Assembly: GCA_029298735.1 (NCBI GenBank) | Contig: JANSLP010000024.1 | Coordinates: forward strand, 1-64,000 | Direction: 5' to 3' | Length of the DNA: 64,000 bases | From: Ophiostoma sp. CBS 140.51 | Lineage: Eukaryota; Ascomycota; Sordariomycetes; Ophiostomatales; Ophiostomataceae | In this document: positions 9,164-19,053 of the stretch, in pieces | How positions within the stretch are numbered: position 1 is the first letter of the stretch | How the letters are laid out: every line of letters starts with the position of its first letter | Translations under genes and position numbers: made by a program | Notes under the pieces: model-generated | The model's input: the letters and a program-made list of their open reading frames with translations, nothing else | The model's database searches: none | What the model was told of the DNA's origin: nothing

Positions 9164-11080
9164 ATGAAGACTGACGATCTCAAGGCCCTGCCGGCCAAGC
9201 TCGTGGGCGATTTCCGCGCCGTCGAGCCCTCGCTCGCCGCCCTCGACAAGCATCTCGTCCTACGCTCCTACCTCGATGGTTACACTCTCAGCGATGTCGA
9301 CAGCAAGATTTGGGTCGCCCTGGCTGAGAACCGCGCCGCCGTCTCCTTTGTGCGCCGCGGTACTCTCGTGAACCTCAAGCGCTGGTTCTTGTTTGTCGAG
9401 GACCGCCACCCGGAGATCCAGGACAGCGTCAAGGCGGCGAGTGCGGCCCGCCAGGCCAAGGTCGCAGCGGCCAGTCGTGCCGGCGGCAGCTACAACATGA
9501 GCCTCAAGGACGCCGACAAGGGCGTGGTGACACGCTTCCTGCCGGAGCCCAGTGGCTACCTGCACATTGGCCACGCCAAGGCCGCGCTGCTGAGCGACTA
9601 CTTTGCGCGCCAGTACAACGGCACCCTCAAGCTGCGTCTCGACGACACAAACCCCTCCAAGGAGAAGGAGGAGTTTCAGGACGCCATCATCGAGGACCTG
9701 CGCCTCATGGGCATCCGGCCCGACACCCTGTCGTACACCTCCGACTACTTTGACTACCTGTACGACATGGCCCTGCGCCTGATCAAGGAGGGCCACGCCT
9801 ATGCCGACGACACCGACCAGGAGACGATGCGTGACCAGCGCATGAAGGGCATTGCCTCCAAGCACCGCGAGCGCCCCATCGAGGAGACGCTCCAGATCTT
9901 CAACGAGGAGATGAAGAACGCCACGGCGACGGGCGCCAAGCACTGTATCCGCGCCAAGATCTCCGTCGACGACAACAACAAGACGCTGCGTGACCCCGTC
10001 ATCTACCGCGTCAACGTCGAGACGGCCCACCACCGCACAGGCACCACCTGGAAGATGTACCCGACGTACGACTTTGCCTGCCCCGTCATTGACTCGCACG
10101 AGGGCATCACCCACGCCATGCGCTCCACCGAGTACACCGACCGCAACGCCCAGTACCAGTGGTTCCTCAACACCCTCAAGCTGCGCCAGGTACACATGTT
10201 TGATTTCGCCCGCATGAACTTTATCCGCACGTTCCTGTCGAAGCGCAAGCTCGCCAAGCTCGTCGATACCGGCCGCGTCTGGGGCTGGGACGACCCGCGC
10301 ATGCCCACCATCCGTGGTGTGCGGCGCCGCGGCATGACCATCCCCGCCCTGCGCGACTTTATCCTCAAGCAGGGCCCCAGCCGTTCGGTGACTACTATGG
10401 AGTGGGGTGTCTTCTGGGCCGCTAACAAGAAGGAGATTGACCCTGTCGCGCCCCGCCACACCGTCATCTCTGCCAAGGACGCCGTCAAGGTGTCCGTCAC
10501 CGGTGCTGACGCGCCCACCACCCCGACGTCCGTCGAGAAGCCCCTGCACCCCAAGAACAAGGACGTCGGCACCAAGCAGGTTGTCTTTAGCAACGAGCTC
10601 CTGTTGGACCAGGCCGATCTTAAGCTCATGAAGGATGGCGAGGAGATTACTCTCATGTCCTGGGGCAACGCCATTGTCAAGGACATCCAGACCGGCGCCG
10701 ATGGTGTTGTCACTGGTGCCACGTTCGAGCTCAACCTGGCTGGTGACGTCAAGAAGACCGAGAAGAAGGTCACCTGGCTGTCCACCGCCGGCCAGACTCT
10801 GGTCAATGGCGAGGCCTGGGACTTTGACTACCTCCTGACCAAGAACACGCTGACAGACGACGACGTGCTCGAGGACTGCTTGAACCCTGTGACTGCCACC
10901 GAGGAGAACGTTCTGGGCGGTGCCAACATGAAGGACCTCAAGAAGGACGACATTATCCAGCTTGAGCGCCGCGGCTTCTACCGCGTAGACAAGGGCCTGA
11001 ACGACTGGGCCGAGGGCGAGGCCGGTGAGAAGGGCCCGCGGATTGTTATGTTCCTGATCCCTAGCGGCAAGTCGTCGTAG
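9164..11080 (+). CDS. gus1: Cytosolic glutamyl-tRNA synthetase
   Basis: The 638-aa enzyme charges tRNA-Glu with glutamate in the cytosol. The first ~95 residues form a GST-like appendage, as in yeast Gus1, which docks on Arc1. The class Ic catalytic core follows, with FLPEPSGYLHIGHAKAAL (HIGH at 134-137), KLRLDDTNPSKEKEEF, and the KMSKS-equivalent LSKRK at about 357-361, followed by GWDDPRMPTIRGVRRRGM. The C-terminal beta-barrel anticodon-binding region (ELLLDQADLKLMKDGEEITLMSWGN) is of eukaryotic GluRS/GlnRS type. It is intronless with strongly biased, C-ending codons, as in highly expressed genes. The similar GlnRS is less likely given the N-terminal domain and length. Confidence 0.92.
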   Translation: MKTDDLKALPAKLVGDFRAVEPSLAALDKHLVLRSYLDGYTLSDVDSKIWVALAENRAAVSFVRRGTLVNLKRWFLFVEDRHPEIQDSVKAASAARQAKVAAASRAGGSYNMSLKDADKGVVTRFLPEPSGYLHIGHAKAALLSDYFARQYNGTLKLRLDDTNPSKEKEEFQDAIIEDLRLMGIRPDTLSYTSDYFDYLYDMALRLIKEGHAYADDTDQETMRDQRMKGIASKHRERPIEETLQIFNEEMKNATATGAKHCIRAKISVDDNNKTLRDPVIYRVNVETAHHRTGTTWKMYPTYDFACPVIDSHEGITHAMRSTEYTDRNAQYQWFLNTLKLRQVHMFDFARMNFIRTFLSKRKLAKLVDTGRVWGWDDPRMPTIRGVRRRGMTIPALRDFILKQGPSRSVTTMEWGVFWAANKKEIDPVAPRHTVISAKDAVKVSVTGADAPTTPTSVEKPLHPKNKDVGTKQVVFSNELLLDQADLKLMKDGEEITLMSWGNAIVKDIQTGADGVVTGATFELNLAGDVKKTEKKVTWLSTAGQTLVNGEAWDFDYLLTKNTLTDDDVLEDCLNPVTATEENVLGGANMKDLKKDDIIQLERRGFYRVDKGLNDWAEGEAGEKGPRIVMFLIPSGKSS

Positions 11081-11437
11081 GTGTAGTCGGATGACTGTGT
11101 ATGAAAATGGTCTGGCAGATGTGAAAATAAATATAACAAGTGATTCGGAAGGAAAATAACAATCACAAAATCAAAATATCAAATCCAAAAAGGAGTTATG
11201 TGAATATACCTGACTTGTATTTGTCTGCCGTATAAGGGTATCGTATGAAAACTATGGAACTAGAAATCCAGAAATCCAAATCCAAAAATCCAAAAATGCA
11301 AAGGCGAATGCCAACATTGCAGACCGTCTAAGGCTGCGCTTAGCTAAATACAACGTATGTGTAAATACAATGAGTGTGAAATGTGGTATGTGGTACAAAA
11401 AGAGTGCGATATATCAGTAGGTAGATGTAGACGCAAT
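11081..11437. other. Convergent 3' region with AAATCCA-type short repeats
   Basis: This lies between the synthetase and flippase genes. It holds AATAAA-like signals just after the synthetase stop and an imperfect tandem of AAATCCA/AATCCAAA units at about 11262-11300. No gene is seen. Confidence 0.45.
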
Positions 11438-14400
11438 TTATTCCTCAGCCTTCTTCTCTTTGGCCTCGGGCACCTGCGGCAGACGTGTCTCAACAGGGCT
11501 TGCCGTCAGCGACGCCGCAATCGACGGGCTAGAAGGACTGCCCACATCGTGGTGGCCAATGTACTTGCGCGACGAGGTGTCGAGGGCCGGTATCTGTGGG
11601 CGGCGTGGGGTGATGGGCGACGTCGTCACCGTCACAGCATCTTTGCCCTTGACAGGGACAGCCGATGTGGTGGCAAGAGGCGACGACACCGAGATCGTCG
11701 GGCTGGTCACCATCTGTGTGGGCGATGACACCGTGATGGCCGAGTGCATGGGGTTCTCGCGCTCCGTGGCCGGCGGCGAGAAGGGCGGCGGAACATAGCG
11801 GCTACCGTTGCCAAAGCTGCTGCGAGGAATAGCTGGTGAGGGTGGTGCCAGGTTTCCGTTGCTAACGTCGGCACCCGCCATGTAGTTGGTGGTGGTGCCA
11901 TTGCCGTGTACGCTGTACGTGTTGGACGTGCGGTAGTTGGAGTAGTCGTCTCCAATGCTGCTCTTGCGCGGGTTGCCGTCCAGATGCGACACGTTTGACG
12001 TGCGACCGTCCATCTCCATGGCCATACCACCAGGAAGACCACCGACACCGGCCTCACCGTTCTCAGCGGCGTGCTCGCGCATGACAGCACGCACGTCGCG
12101 GTCGTGCTCAATCTGCTGCATAAGATCGAGGTCGGTGGGCGCGACAGTGCGGCGGACACCGTTGAGGATGAGCTCAAAGGCAATGACGACTGACAGCGCC
12201 AGGATCAACGTGACCCACCAGATGCCGGTACGACCGAAGTTGTGGATGAAGGTACCGTGCACCAGATAGGGGCCAGACTTGACACCGTAGACGCCAGACA
12301 GGAGAAGCGACCACACAAACCAGCCTCCCACGGAAATCAAAAGACCGACAGCCGAGATAATGGTTTGATTGTGCATCTCGAGTGCAAGCATTTTGACGTT
12401 GATGAGGATGATGCAGACGGTAAAAGCCAAGCTGCCCAGGGCGTAGAGAGTGGTGTCATCCGTGAAGAGCGTGTTGATGTAGACGGCGTAGATAATGTAG
12501 AAGATGAGTAGGGCTTCCAGAACACCGGTCAAGGTCCAGCCAATATACTTGCGGAAGCAGAAGCCGAGGTTGCGCTGTCCATAGGTATAGAGCTCGGGCA
12601 CCGCGAGAAGCGTGTCGGCGCGCAGGTCTTTCTCAAAGATACCAAAGAGGATGACAGGCAGAGACGTAAAGAGCGTGTTGAAGACAGTCAAACTTGTCGA
12701 CTCGTACAACGAGGTGCCCGTGTAGCCATTGTAGCGCTGGTACAGGGCCTGCACGAGGTAGAAGACCATCTCCTTCCAGAAAGTACCCAGGATATACTTG
12801 CCGGTACGTACGTAGTTCCAGCGGCCGTGGACGAGCAGGAGGCGTTGCAGGAAACGGAACTGGGCGATGGAGTAGTCCGAAATACGCGCAGCTTGCAGAC
12901 CCTCACGGCCAGAGATACCGATACCGACGTGCGAGGCCTGGATCATGGCAATGTCGTTGGCGCCATCACCAATGGCGAGCGTCATGGATGAGGGCACACG
13001 CTGGCGAATGCACTTGACCAGGGTCGCCTTTTGCGAAGGCGAAGCGCGACAGCAGATAACCGAGTCGACACGGGCCACGAGGTCAAAGAACAGGATAAGC
13101 ATCTCCTCCTGGGCCTCGACGACACTCAATGTGTGGCCGTCAATGACAACAACCGAGTGCGGCATCATACCACGGCCGACATCAACGAGAGTCGAAGCAA
13201 TACGCTCCTGCAGATTGTCCTGGTCGATGAGGGCGTCGAGCACATAAATCTCAGAAAAGGGCTTACAGATACGGGCGGCGTGGGCAATGTTGATGGCTGT
13301 CTCGCGCTTGTCGCCCGTCAGCATCCAGATCTTGATGTTGGCACGGCGCATCTTGTCGACGGTCTCGGGCACACCCTGCTGTAGCTTGTCCTCAATGGCA
13401 GTGGCACCAGCCAGGTCGAAGCCTTGCTCAATGATGTCAGCCGCCGCCTCAATGCGCTCCTGGCGGTTGACCAGCGAAGTGGTGGCGTCCTGGTAGAGCG
13501 TTTTCCACTTGCGGTAGTCGTCGTCCTCAACGTAGCGATAGGCAAAAAGAAGTGTGCGCAGACCCTCTGAGGCAAAGTCGTCAATGTGCTGGAAGCACCG
13601 CTCAAAGACGGCGCCCTCATTGATGGCAATGGCCTCATCGACCATGCCGCCGTACGGGTCATCGTAGAGGCTCTCGGCCGCAGCTGCAGCAGCAATGCTG
13701 CCGTCATGCGACCACTGGCGCTGCTGCTGACTCAACCCACCACCGGGGCGGCGGCTGGCCTCACCATTACCGCCATTCGATGGGCCACCGTTGTGGACGT
13801 CATCGACAATGTCAAGGTCCTCACGCTCACGACGACGCAGCCAGCCATCAACGTCGCCCGAGAATACACCTGAGCGACGGTAGGCATTGTCAACGGACTT
13901 CTTACCGGTGCTGATGCGCGGGAGACTGCGGAACTGGTGCATGGACGCGGCGCGAACCATATTGAAGCTGGATCGGGGCGTGGAGATACCACCGTTGCCA
14001 CCACCGCCGCCATTGATGCTGACCGTCGTGCTCTTGCGCATCATGGCGCGCTCCTGCTCGACACTTTTGCGCTTGCTAGCACGGCGCTCGACAGCCGAAG
14101 CCTTGGCCAGAGCCATGTGGTTGAGCCTGAGACGAGGCAGAATGACGCTGTCGGCACCCTTGCAGAACATGCAAATGCGGCCGTCGGGTATGCGGATGAT
14201 AATAGTCATGCGCTTGCGCTTGCTGCTAAACTCAATAACGTCCAGAATCTGGTAGGTCTCGGTGATGGGCGAGCCGTCAAGCTGGTGGAACTGCAGCTTG
14301 ATAGACTGGCCGGGGCGGTCGATGAGCAGGTAGCCAAGATCGCGGGCGGCCTGCACTAGGGCCAGCTCATCGGGTGAGGCGGCCTGGAAGTCAATCTCGC

Positions 14401-17281
14401 CGCTGGCAGTGGTCTCTGGAATACAGGTGTGGCAGAGGGCTATGCACAGGATAAAGTGGCGTGCTTTGCGGGAGAAGGCCGTGTGAGGACGGTGGCGAAT
14501 GTACTGGATGAGGTCCTCGGTCTTGAGTTCTTGCTGGGCCCGGGAAGGACGTGCAGTCGACCGCCAGTGGGAAGACATGGAGCGGCGGGGCGCCTCGAAC
14601 TCGATCGCAGTCGAATTGCGGGGGTTGGTCGCGACCTCGCTCATGATGGAGGGTGTCCGCGATGCATGAGGGATCGGCAGGTGGGCGTTGGAAGGCGACG
14701 GCGAGGGAGACATGGGGCCAGGCGACATGGGCTGTTTCGGCGGCAGCTGCTGCTGCTGCTTGCCCTCCGCCTTGCTGGTCCGGTGCAGACTCAACGAGCG
14801 GCGCTTGTTCTTCTTGCCACGGTGTCGCAGCTGGCGACGCTTACGCTCCTTCTCCTCCTCATCACGGGCAATATCCATGTCGTGCAGCCAGGCTGTACCG
14901 GCCACACTCATCTTGCGGAAGCGCATCTTGTTTTCTGTTAGGGTGCCGGTCTTGTCGGAGAATATGTAGCTGACTTGTCCCAAGTTTTCGAGGATCGTGG
15001 TTGTATTGGCAACAAAGGCGGTGTCGGTATCCGGGTCGTACATTTCCGTGTCGGCGAGCAGGTATAGCTGGCCGACCTTGATGATTTCAAGACTGACGTA
15101 GAGCGACAGAGGGATCAAGGTGTTGAACATGATGATAAACGCAAACAGAATCTGGCTCAGCGGCAGGTTGGCGCCGGCCAAGTACCAGGCGTGGTTGGCA
15201 TAGTGCGAGACCCAGATACCGTTGCCGACAGAGCAGCCGACAGACAGGAGGACGACGAAGATGACCAGCAGGATAACGATGCGGTTGACGACGGACTGCA
15301 TGGCCGGAGCCTTGGCGCGCTTGTGGCGGTGGGCGTTCATGCGGATCTTGCACTCCTCGCCGGAGTTGACAACAAGACCAACCATATCGGATGTGTTGCG
15401 CACAACGGAGCCACGGAAGACGACATTGTTGAGGGTCAGCGGCATAGCTTCACCGTTGACGAGGACGCGGCCCTCGTAATTGTAGAGGTCCAGGTTGGGA
15501 TCCTCGGACACGATCTCGGCACCACAGGCGGCCATGCCAGCAAGGGACTCGCAGTGCTCTGACAACAAAGCACAAGCCTGCTTTGTCTTGAGATTCGTCT
15601 CGCCGTCGAGAGCCATGGTCTCAATGTAGGCAATGCCATTGGGACCGGAGGCATGCAGAACAATCAGATCGGCGGGCACAGGGTCGTCACGGCGCAGGCG
15701 AACAATGTCACCCACACGCAGGTCCTGCCATTGCACAGCGGCCCAAGGCATGCGACCAATAGCCGAGGCGTCCTCGTCTGCATCTGCGCACTCACCCGAG
15801 TTGGAGCGGACGTTCTCCAGGTCAGCAGCGGCGTTGGCCGACGTGACAGTGCTGAGGGGAACACTACCAGCGTCAACAGCGCCAATAACACCGATACCGC
15901 CAGCTCCATCTGCCTCGTTGCCGCCAACAACGGTGACACTGTCGCGGGCCGACTTGCTCCACTTCTGCGGCTTCACCTTGTGCCACAGCTTGTCGTCTTT
16001 GCTCTTCGTCCTGGCGGTAGCAGCTTGGACAGTATGGCCGGGATCCAGGACGTAGACGGTGCTGCGGTTCTCAACGCGGTCGAGGCGGTAACGGCGGTAG
16101 TCGTCAAAGCCCTCCTTGAACATGCTGATGGCGACGAAGAAAAGCAGGGGCGCAATGGTGGTGTAGGTACCGGTCGAACTCAGGCCGGGAATCATCTGTA
16201 GAATGGAGATGATGAGAAAGTAGAAGTTGGCCAGCTTCATGAACTGGAAGACGAGCTGCTTAGGCAAGAAGTCCCACACAGTATACCGACTCGAACGAAT
16301 AAAGTTGGAGATGAAGGGCTTGCCGGAACGGTCATCGATGTAGGGTGTCGTGCGAACGTGACCAGGGTCGAGCTGAATGTGGCGGCCGTCGACACTGGGC
16401 GGTAGAGGCCGCTGACGGAGCAGACCCTCGATAATGTACTTGCGGTACATGCCGGCGGTCTTGTGCTTGAAGTGATGGTAGGGGCCGGTTGTCCATCGCC
16501 GCTGGCGCCCACGCTGGCGGTCCAGCCAGTCCCGGTAGTGGGCCAGAGTGTCGCTCGCGTCGGTAGCACGAATGTTGGATACGGTCGAAATAGCAGGGGG
16601 CTTGACGGGTCCGTCAAAACTCTCGGCGTCGTTTAAGCCGAGGCGCGTGCGTGTGATGGATGTCCTTGGTGGCTCGACAAAGCTGACGCCACTCCGTCTC
16701 CCCAGGTTGACCGCAGGCGATTGCAGGTGGCCATCGTTGTTGTCAGGCAGTCGTCGCCGCGCCTGCTGGGGCGATACCAAGGTGGCCGCAGAAGAGCTAT
16801 CGTCCCGAACGGGGGACGTGATGGTCGCAAGTGCGCCGCTCTTGCTTGCTCCTTTCTTCGCCGCCGCGCCGCCCGAGTTGTTCGACGGCGGTGCAGGGCC
16901 CTCGACATTGGACTGGATCGTGTATAGGTTCGTGTTCAATCGTAATGACGGGGTATTCTGTTGTGACGAGGAGGACGAGGAAGATGCAGAGGCAGGTGGG
17001 AAGCGAGATGCGAGAGCAGCAGTTGAGGATGGCGAGAGGGGAGCATGCTGGTCGGTTTGCCGCAATGCCGACCGTGGTGATTGTGTCGATAATGATGGCA
17101 GAGAAGGCTGTGATGATTGTGTTGGCGAGTTCGGTTGCGGCTGGGAGTGTGGCCGCTCGTCGCTGGCCGGCTGGTCCCGCAGCGTCGTGTCACGAAGAAT
17201 GTCCTCGGAGAAGCGTATGCGTGCTTCAATGGCCACGGCGTCGGCAGCGGCCGTGTCGTCAGCGCTTCGGCGGCCCGCCAT
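11438..17281 (-). CDS. dnf3: P4-type phospholipid flippase, Dnf3-like
   Basis: The 1947-aa P-type ATPase has a DGETNLKTKQA actuator motif (about residue 559), the phosphorylation site DKTGTLTENK (Asp776) and the hinge motif GDGANDIAMIQ (about 1438). The conserved start of P4 ATPases (FISNFIRSSRYTVWDFLPKQL, about 325-345) precedes the first membrane pair. Six more membrane segments follow the hinge. P4 ATPases move aminophospholipids to the cytosolic leaflet of Golgi, endosome and plasma membranes. The stretch with EDLIQYIRHRPHTAF and ALCHTCIPE in the nucleotide domain resembles Dnf3 (DnfD) more than Dnf1, Drs2 or Neo1; this assignment is from memory of the families. Low-complexity insertions lengthen the protein: the N-terminal ~230 residues, a loop near 800-900 and a Gly-rich block near 1080-1200. 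The gene is one exon of 5.8 kb. Confidence 0.88.
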   Translation of the reverse strand: MAGRRSADDTAAADAVAIEARIRFSEDILRDTTLRDQPASDERPHSQPQPNSPTQSSQPSLPSLSTQSPRSALRQTDQHAPLSPSSTAALASRFPPASASSSSSSSQQNTPSLRLNTNLYTIQSNVEGPAPPSNNSGGAAAKKGASKSGALATITSPVRDDSSSAATLVSPQQARRRLPDNNDGHLQSPAVNLGRRSGVSFVEPPRTSITRTRLGLNDAESFDGPVKPPAISTVSNIRATDASDTLAHYRDWLDRQRGRQRRWTTGPYHHFKHKTAGMYRKYIIEGLLRQRPLPPSVDGRHIQLDPGHVRTTPYIDDRSGKPFISNFIRSSRYTVWDFLPKQLVFQFMKLANFYFLIISILQMIPGLSSTGTYTTIAPLLFFVAISMFKEGFDDYRRYRLDRVENRSTVYVLDPGHTVQAATARTKSKDDKLWHKVKPQKWSKSARDSVTVVGGNEADGAGGIGVIGAVDAGSVPLSTVTSANAAADLENVRSNSGECADADEDASAIGRMPWAAVQWQDLRVGDIVRLRRDDPVPADLIVLHASGPNGIAYIETMALDGETNLKTKQACALLSEHCESLAGMAACGAEIVSEDPNLDLYNYEGRVLVNGEAMPLTLNNVVFRGSVVRNTSDMVGLVVNSGEECKIRMNAHRHKRAKAPAMQSVVNRIVILLVIFVVLLSVGCSVGNGIWVSHYANHAWYLAGANLPLSQILFAFIIMFNTLIPLSLYVSLEIIKVGQLYLLADTEMYDPDTDTAFVANTTTILENLGQVSYIFSDKTGTLTENKMRFRKMSVAGTAWLHDMDIARDEEEKERKRRQLRHRGKKNKRRSLSLHRTSKAEGKQQQQLPPKQPMSPGPMSPSPSPSNAHLPIPHASRTPSIMSEVATNPRNSTAIEFEAPRRSMSSHWRSTARPSRAQQELKTEDLIQYIRHRPHTAFSRKARHFILCIALCHTCIPETTASGEIDFQAASPDELALVQAARDLGYLLIDRPGQSIKLQFHQLDGSPITETYQILDVIEFSSKRKRMTIIIRIPDGRICMFCKGADSVILPRLRLNHMALAKASAVERRASKRKSVEQERAMMRKSTTVSINGGGGGNGGISTPRSSFNMVRAASMHQFRSLPRISTGKKSVDNAYRRSGVFSGDVDGWLRRREREDLDIVDDVHNGGPSNGGNGEASRRPGGGLSQQQRQWSHDGSIAAAAAAESLYDDPYGGMVDEAIAINEGAVFERCFQHIDDFASEGLRTLLFAYRYVEDDDYRKWKTLYQDATTSLVNRQERIEAAADIIEQGFDLAGATAIEDKLQQGVPETVDKMRRANIKIWMLTGDKRETAINIAHAARICKPFSEIYVLDALIDQDNLQERIASTLVDVGRGMMPHSVVVIDGHTLSVVEAQEEMLILFFDLVARVDSVICCRASPSQKATLVKCIRQRVPSSMTLAIGDGANDIAMIQASHVGIGISGREGLQAARISDYSIAQFRFLQRLLLVHGRWNYVRTGKYILGTFWKEMVFYLVQALYQRYNGYTGTSLYESTSLTVFNTLFTSLPVILFGIFEKDLRADTLLAVPELYTYGQRNLGFCFRKYIGWTLTGVLEALLIFYIIYAVYINTLFTDDTTLYALGSLAFTVCIILINVKMLALEMHNQTIISAVGLLISVGGWFVWSLLLSGVYGVKSGPYLVHGTFIHNFGRTGIWWVTLILALSVVIAFELILNGVRRTVAPTDLDLMQQIEHDRDVRAVMREHAAENGEAGVGGLPGGMAMEMDGRTSNVSHLDGNPRKSSIGDDYSNYRTSNTYSVHGNGTTTNYMAGADVSNGNLAPPSPAIPRSSFGNGSRYVPPPFSPPATERENPMHSAITVSSPTQMVTSPTISVSSPLATTSAVPVKGKDAVTVTTSPITPRRPQIPALDTSSRKYIGHHDVGSPSSPSIAASLTASPVETRLPQVPEAKEKKAEE

Positions 17282-18711
17282 GGCTGGTCTGGTTGCTATC
17301 TCTCAACGCAGCCGCGGCGGTGCTGTGTGCCAGCAGCAGGGATGGCTTATGGGAGTTTCGTTGTAGCCGCGTCGGTAGACAATCGAATGCCGTTATGTTT
17401 TTGCGAGTCGTTCGAGAATGTGCACTTAGGTGGTATCGTGGGTATGGTGACAACGAAAGGGTTTCGACTCGGAAATGGCCTTTCGTCTGAACAAAAGAAA
17501 ATGCGAGAAGCACGCGACAAAGGCCTGCGAAACGAGAGTGGGCGCCACGAGACAATGGGGGCGCAACGACGCACAAAGAAATAGAAGTGTGTCGTGTATG
17601 TTGTGTGGGCAGAAGCGAAAGAATGCCCAGGCGATGGGGGAGAATGCAAAGGCAGTGATGCAGAGTGCAGAGAATGCAAAGAAAACGCCGATAGTGCAAA
17701 GAATGAGGAAATGAAGAAATGAAGACAGTCGAATTGTGGAAAACGGCGCTGCAAAACGTCGCAGTGAGACAAAATGACAAAATGAGGAGACCCAGCGCCC
17801 GACAGCGGCACTTTCCTGTTTCGTCTTGGCCGTGTTCGTGCTGGAGTCGATTCTCGATTTCCTTCGTCCTTCTCCCTCTCTTTGATTAGGTTCTTGGCCG
17901 CCAGAAAAAAGGCAAGGTTCTCGCAAAAGTGACTAGCGAGCGAAACGTAGCAGAAAAGAGACCAAGAAGACCAAGAACAAGCTGCAAGTGCAGGTGGTGT
18001 GCAGTGGTGTGCAGCGGGAGCGCTGGTTCAGGCTTTTTTTGTTTTGGTGTCGGTGCCAGGGTCGTAGCGGCCGCCGTTCGGAAGGGGAAAGGAGGGAGAA
18101 TCCGAAATGGAGTGAAAATGCGAAGTCGTCACAGGCCTTGTAGTGCACTGTGTGAATGCCTGTGAATGGTGGATTTTAACGATTTTTGGCAGCCTTGGTC
18201 GATCCGATCGCTGCGCCGCGGGCCTTGCAGCACTATGTTCATGCACTGTCTCCTGGTCTGGCTATTGGCTTCTCGGCGGGACTTGGACACGAGGTCGGCC
18301 GCTGGGGCTGATTGGGCTAGGGCGTGGGACAAAGTGCAGGGTTTCGCCGTAGTTTTTCGTCTTTTTGTTCGATTTGCTCGTTTTTGTTGGGTTCCAGAAG
18401 AGCGGGGCCAGCGGGTGAGAGGCCCGTCGGGAGACTTTCTGTCGTGTTTCGCACAGTGTTGGGAGTGTTCGAGAGTGTGTCTTGACTGCAGTTGGCTTTT
18501 TAGATTCGCCCATGCGCGTGTTGCTCTTCGTCTGTCTCTTTTGTCTTGCAGGTTGCCCGATTCGACTCAATTGTAGCTTGCTAAAGGCTGATCCAGAACC
18601 AACGAAAGCACCCATGCGGCGACAACAGATTCAATAGCGACAACGCAATTGGCTTGGCGGAGCGAAGACAAGAAGACTGAAATATCGTGCCCAGGTTTGT
18701 GAGAGAGTCGA
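17282..18711. other. Intergenic region upstream of the flippase
   Basis: No gene is supported. The minus strand is pyrimidine-rich for about 700 bases upstream of the flippase start, which suits a long leader and promoter. The several overlapping frames are low-complexity and unconserved in appearance. Confidence 0.45.
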
Positions 18712-19053
18712 TCACGAATGCCCAGCGTTGGCAGCAGCGGCTGAAACGGGCTTCTGGTCGGGAATCGTGGTGAGAAGCAACCGAACAAGCAGACCGAAGA
18801 GGGCCAACAGCGAGAACGCGCAAATGACCACAAAAGCTGTTCGGGGAGGTGGCTTGTTGGGAGACGGCGTAAATGTATCCTCGATGGGCTGGAAGGCTGC
18901 CTGGTCCGATTGTCTCGATTGTCTCGGTTCTCTGTGCTCCCTGGTCAGCCTGCGTTGTCTTTTGCTGCTGTTGCTGCAGCTCACGGACTCGAGGGGGACT
19001 GACTCGTAGGTTGGCAGCACGTTATTGGCGTTCTGCCGGATGCCGGAGGCCAT
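18712..19053 (-). CDS. Small single-pass membrane protein of unknown function
   Basis: A 113-aa product is read from the ATG at 19053. A longer open frame reaches 19212, but the upstream part looks like leader. The first ~65 residues are polar and basic with Arg/Ser/Gln-rich runs (SSKRQRRLTREHRE). Then comes a Pro-rich stretch and one clear transmembrane helix (about residues 73-95, TAFVVICAFSLLALFGLLVR) and a short Ala-rich tail. There is no signal peptide, so it may be tail-anchored with its N-terminus in the cytosol. A TA-rich GATATTAAAAAGG tract lies upstream on the same strand. I do not recognise the family. Evidence is the membrane helix and reading frame only. Confidence 0.45.
   Translation of the reverse strand: MASGIRQNANNVLPTYESVPLESVSCSNSSKRQRRLTREHREPRQSRQSDQAAFQPIEDTFTPSPNKPPPRTAFVVICAFSLLALFGLLVRLLLTTIPDQKPVSAAAANAGHS

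Noticed and set aside
9260..10549. 429-aa open frame antisense to the glutamyl-tRNA synthetase gene
   Set aside because: It is Val/Gly/Leu-rich with no motif and arises from the C-ending codon bias of the real gene on the other strand.
14429..16201. Several plus-strand frames over the flippase gene
   Set aside because: They are antisense shadows of a gene with complete P4-ATPase motifs and show no domain of their own.
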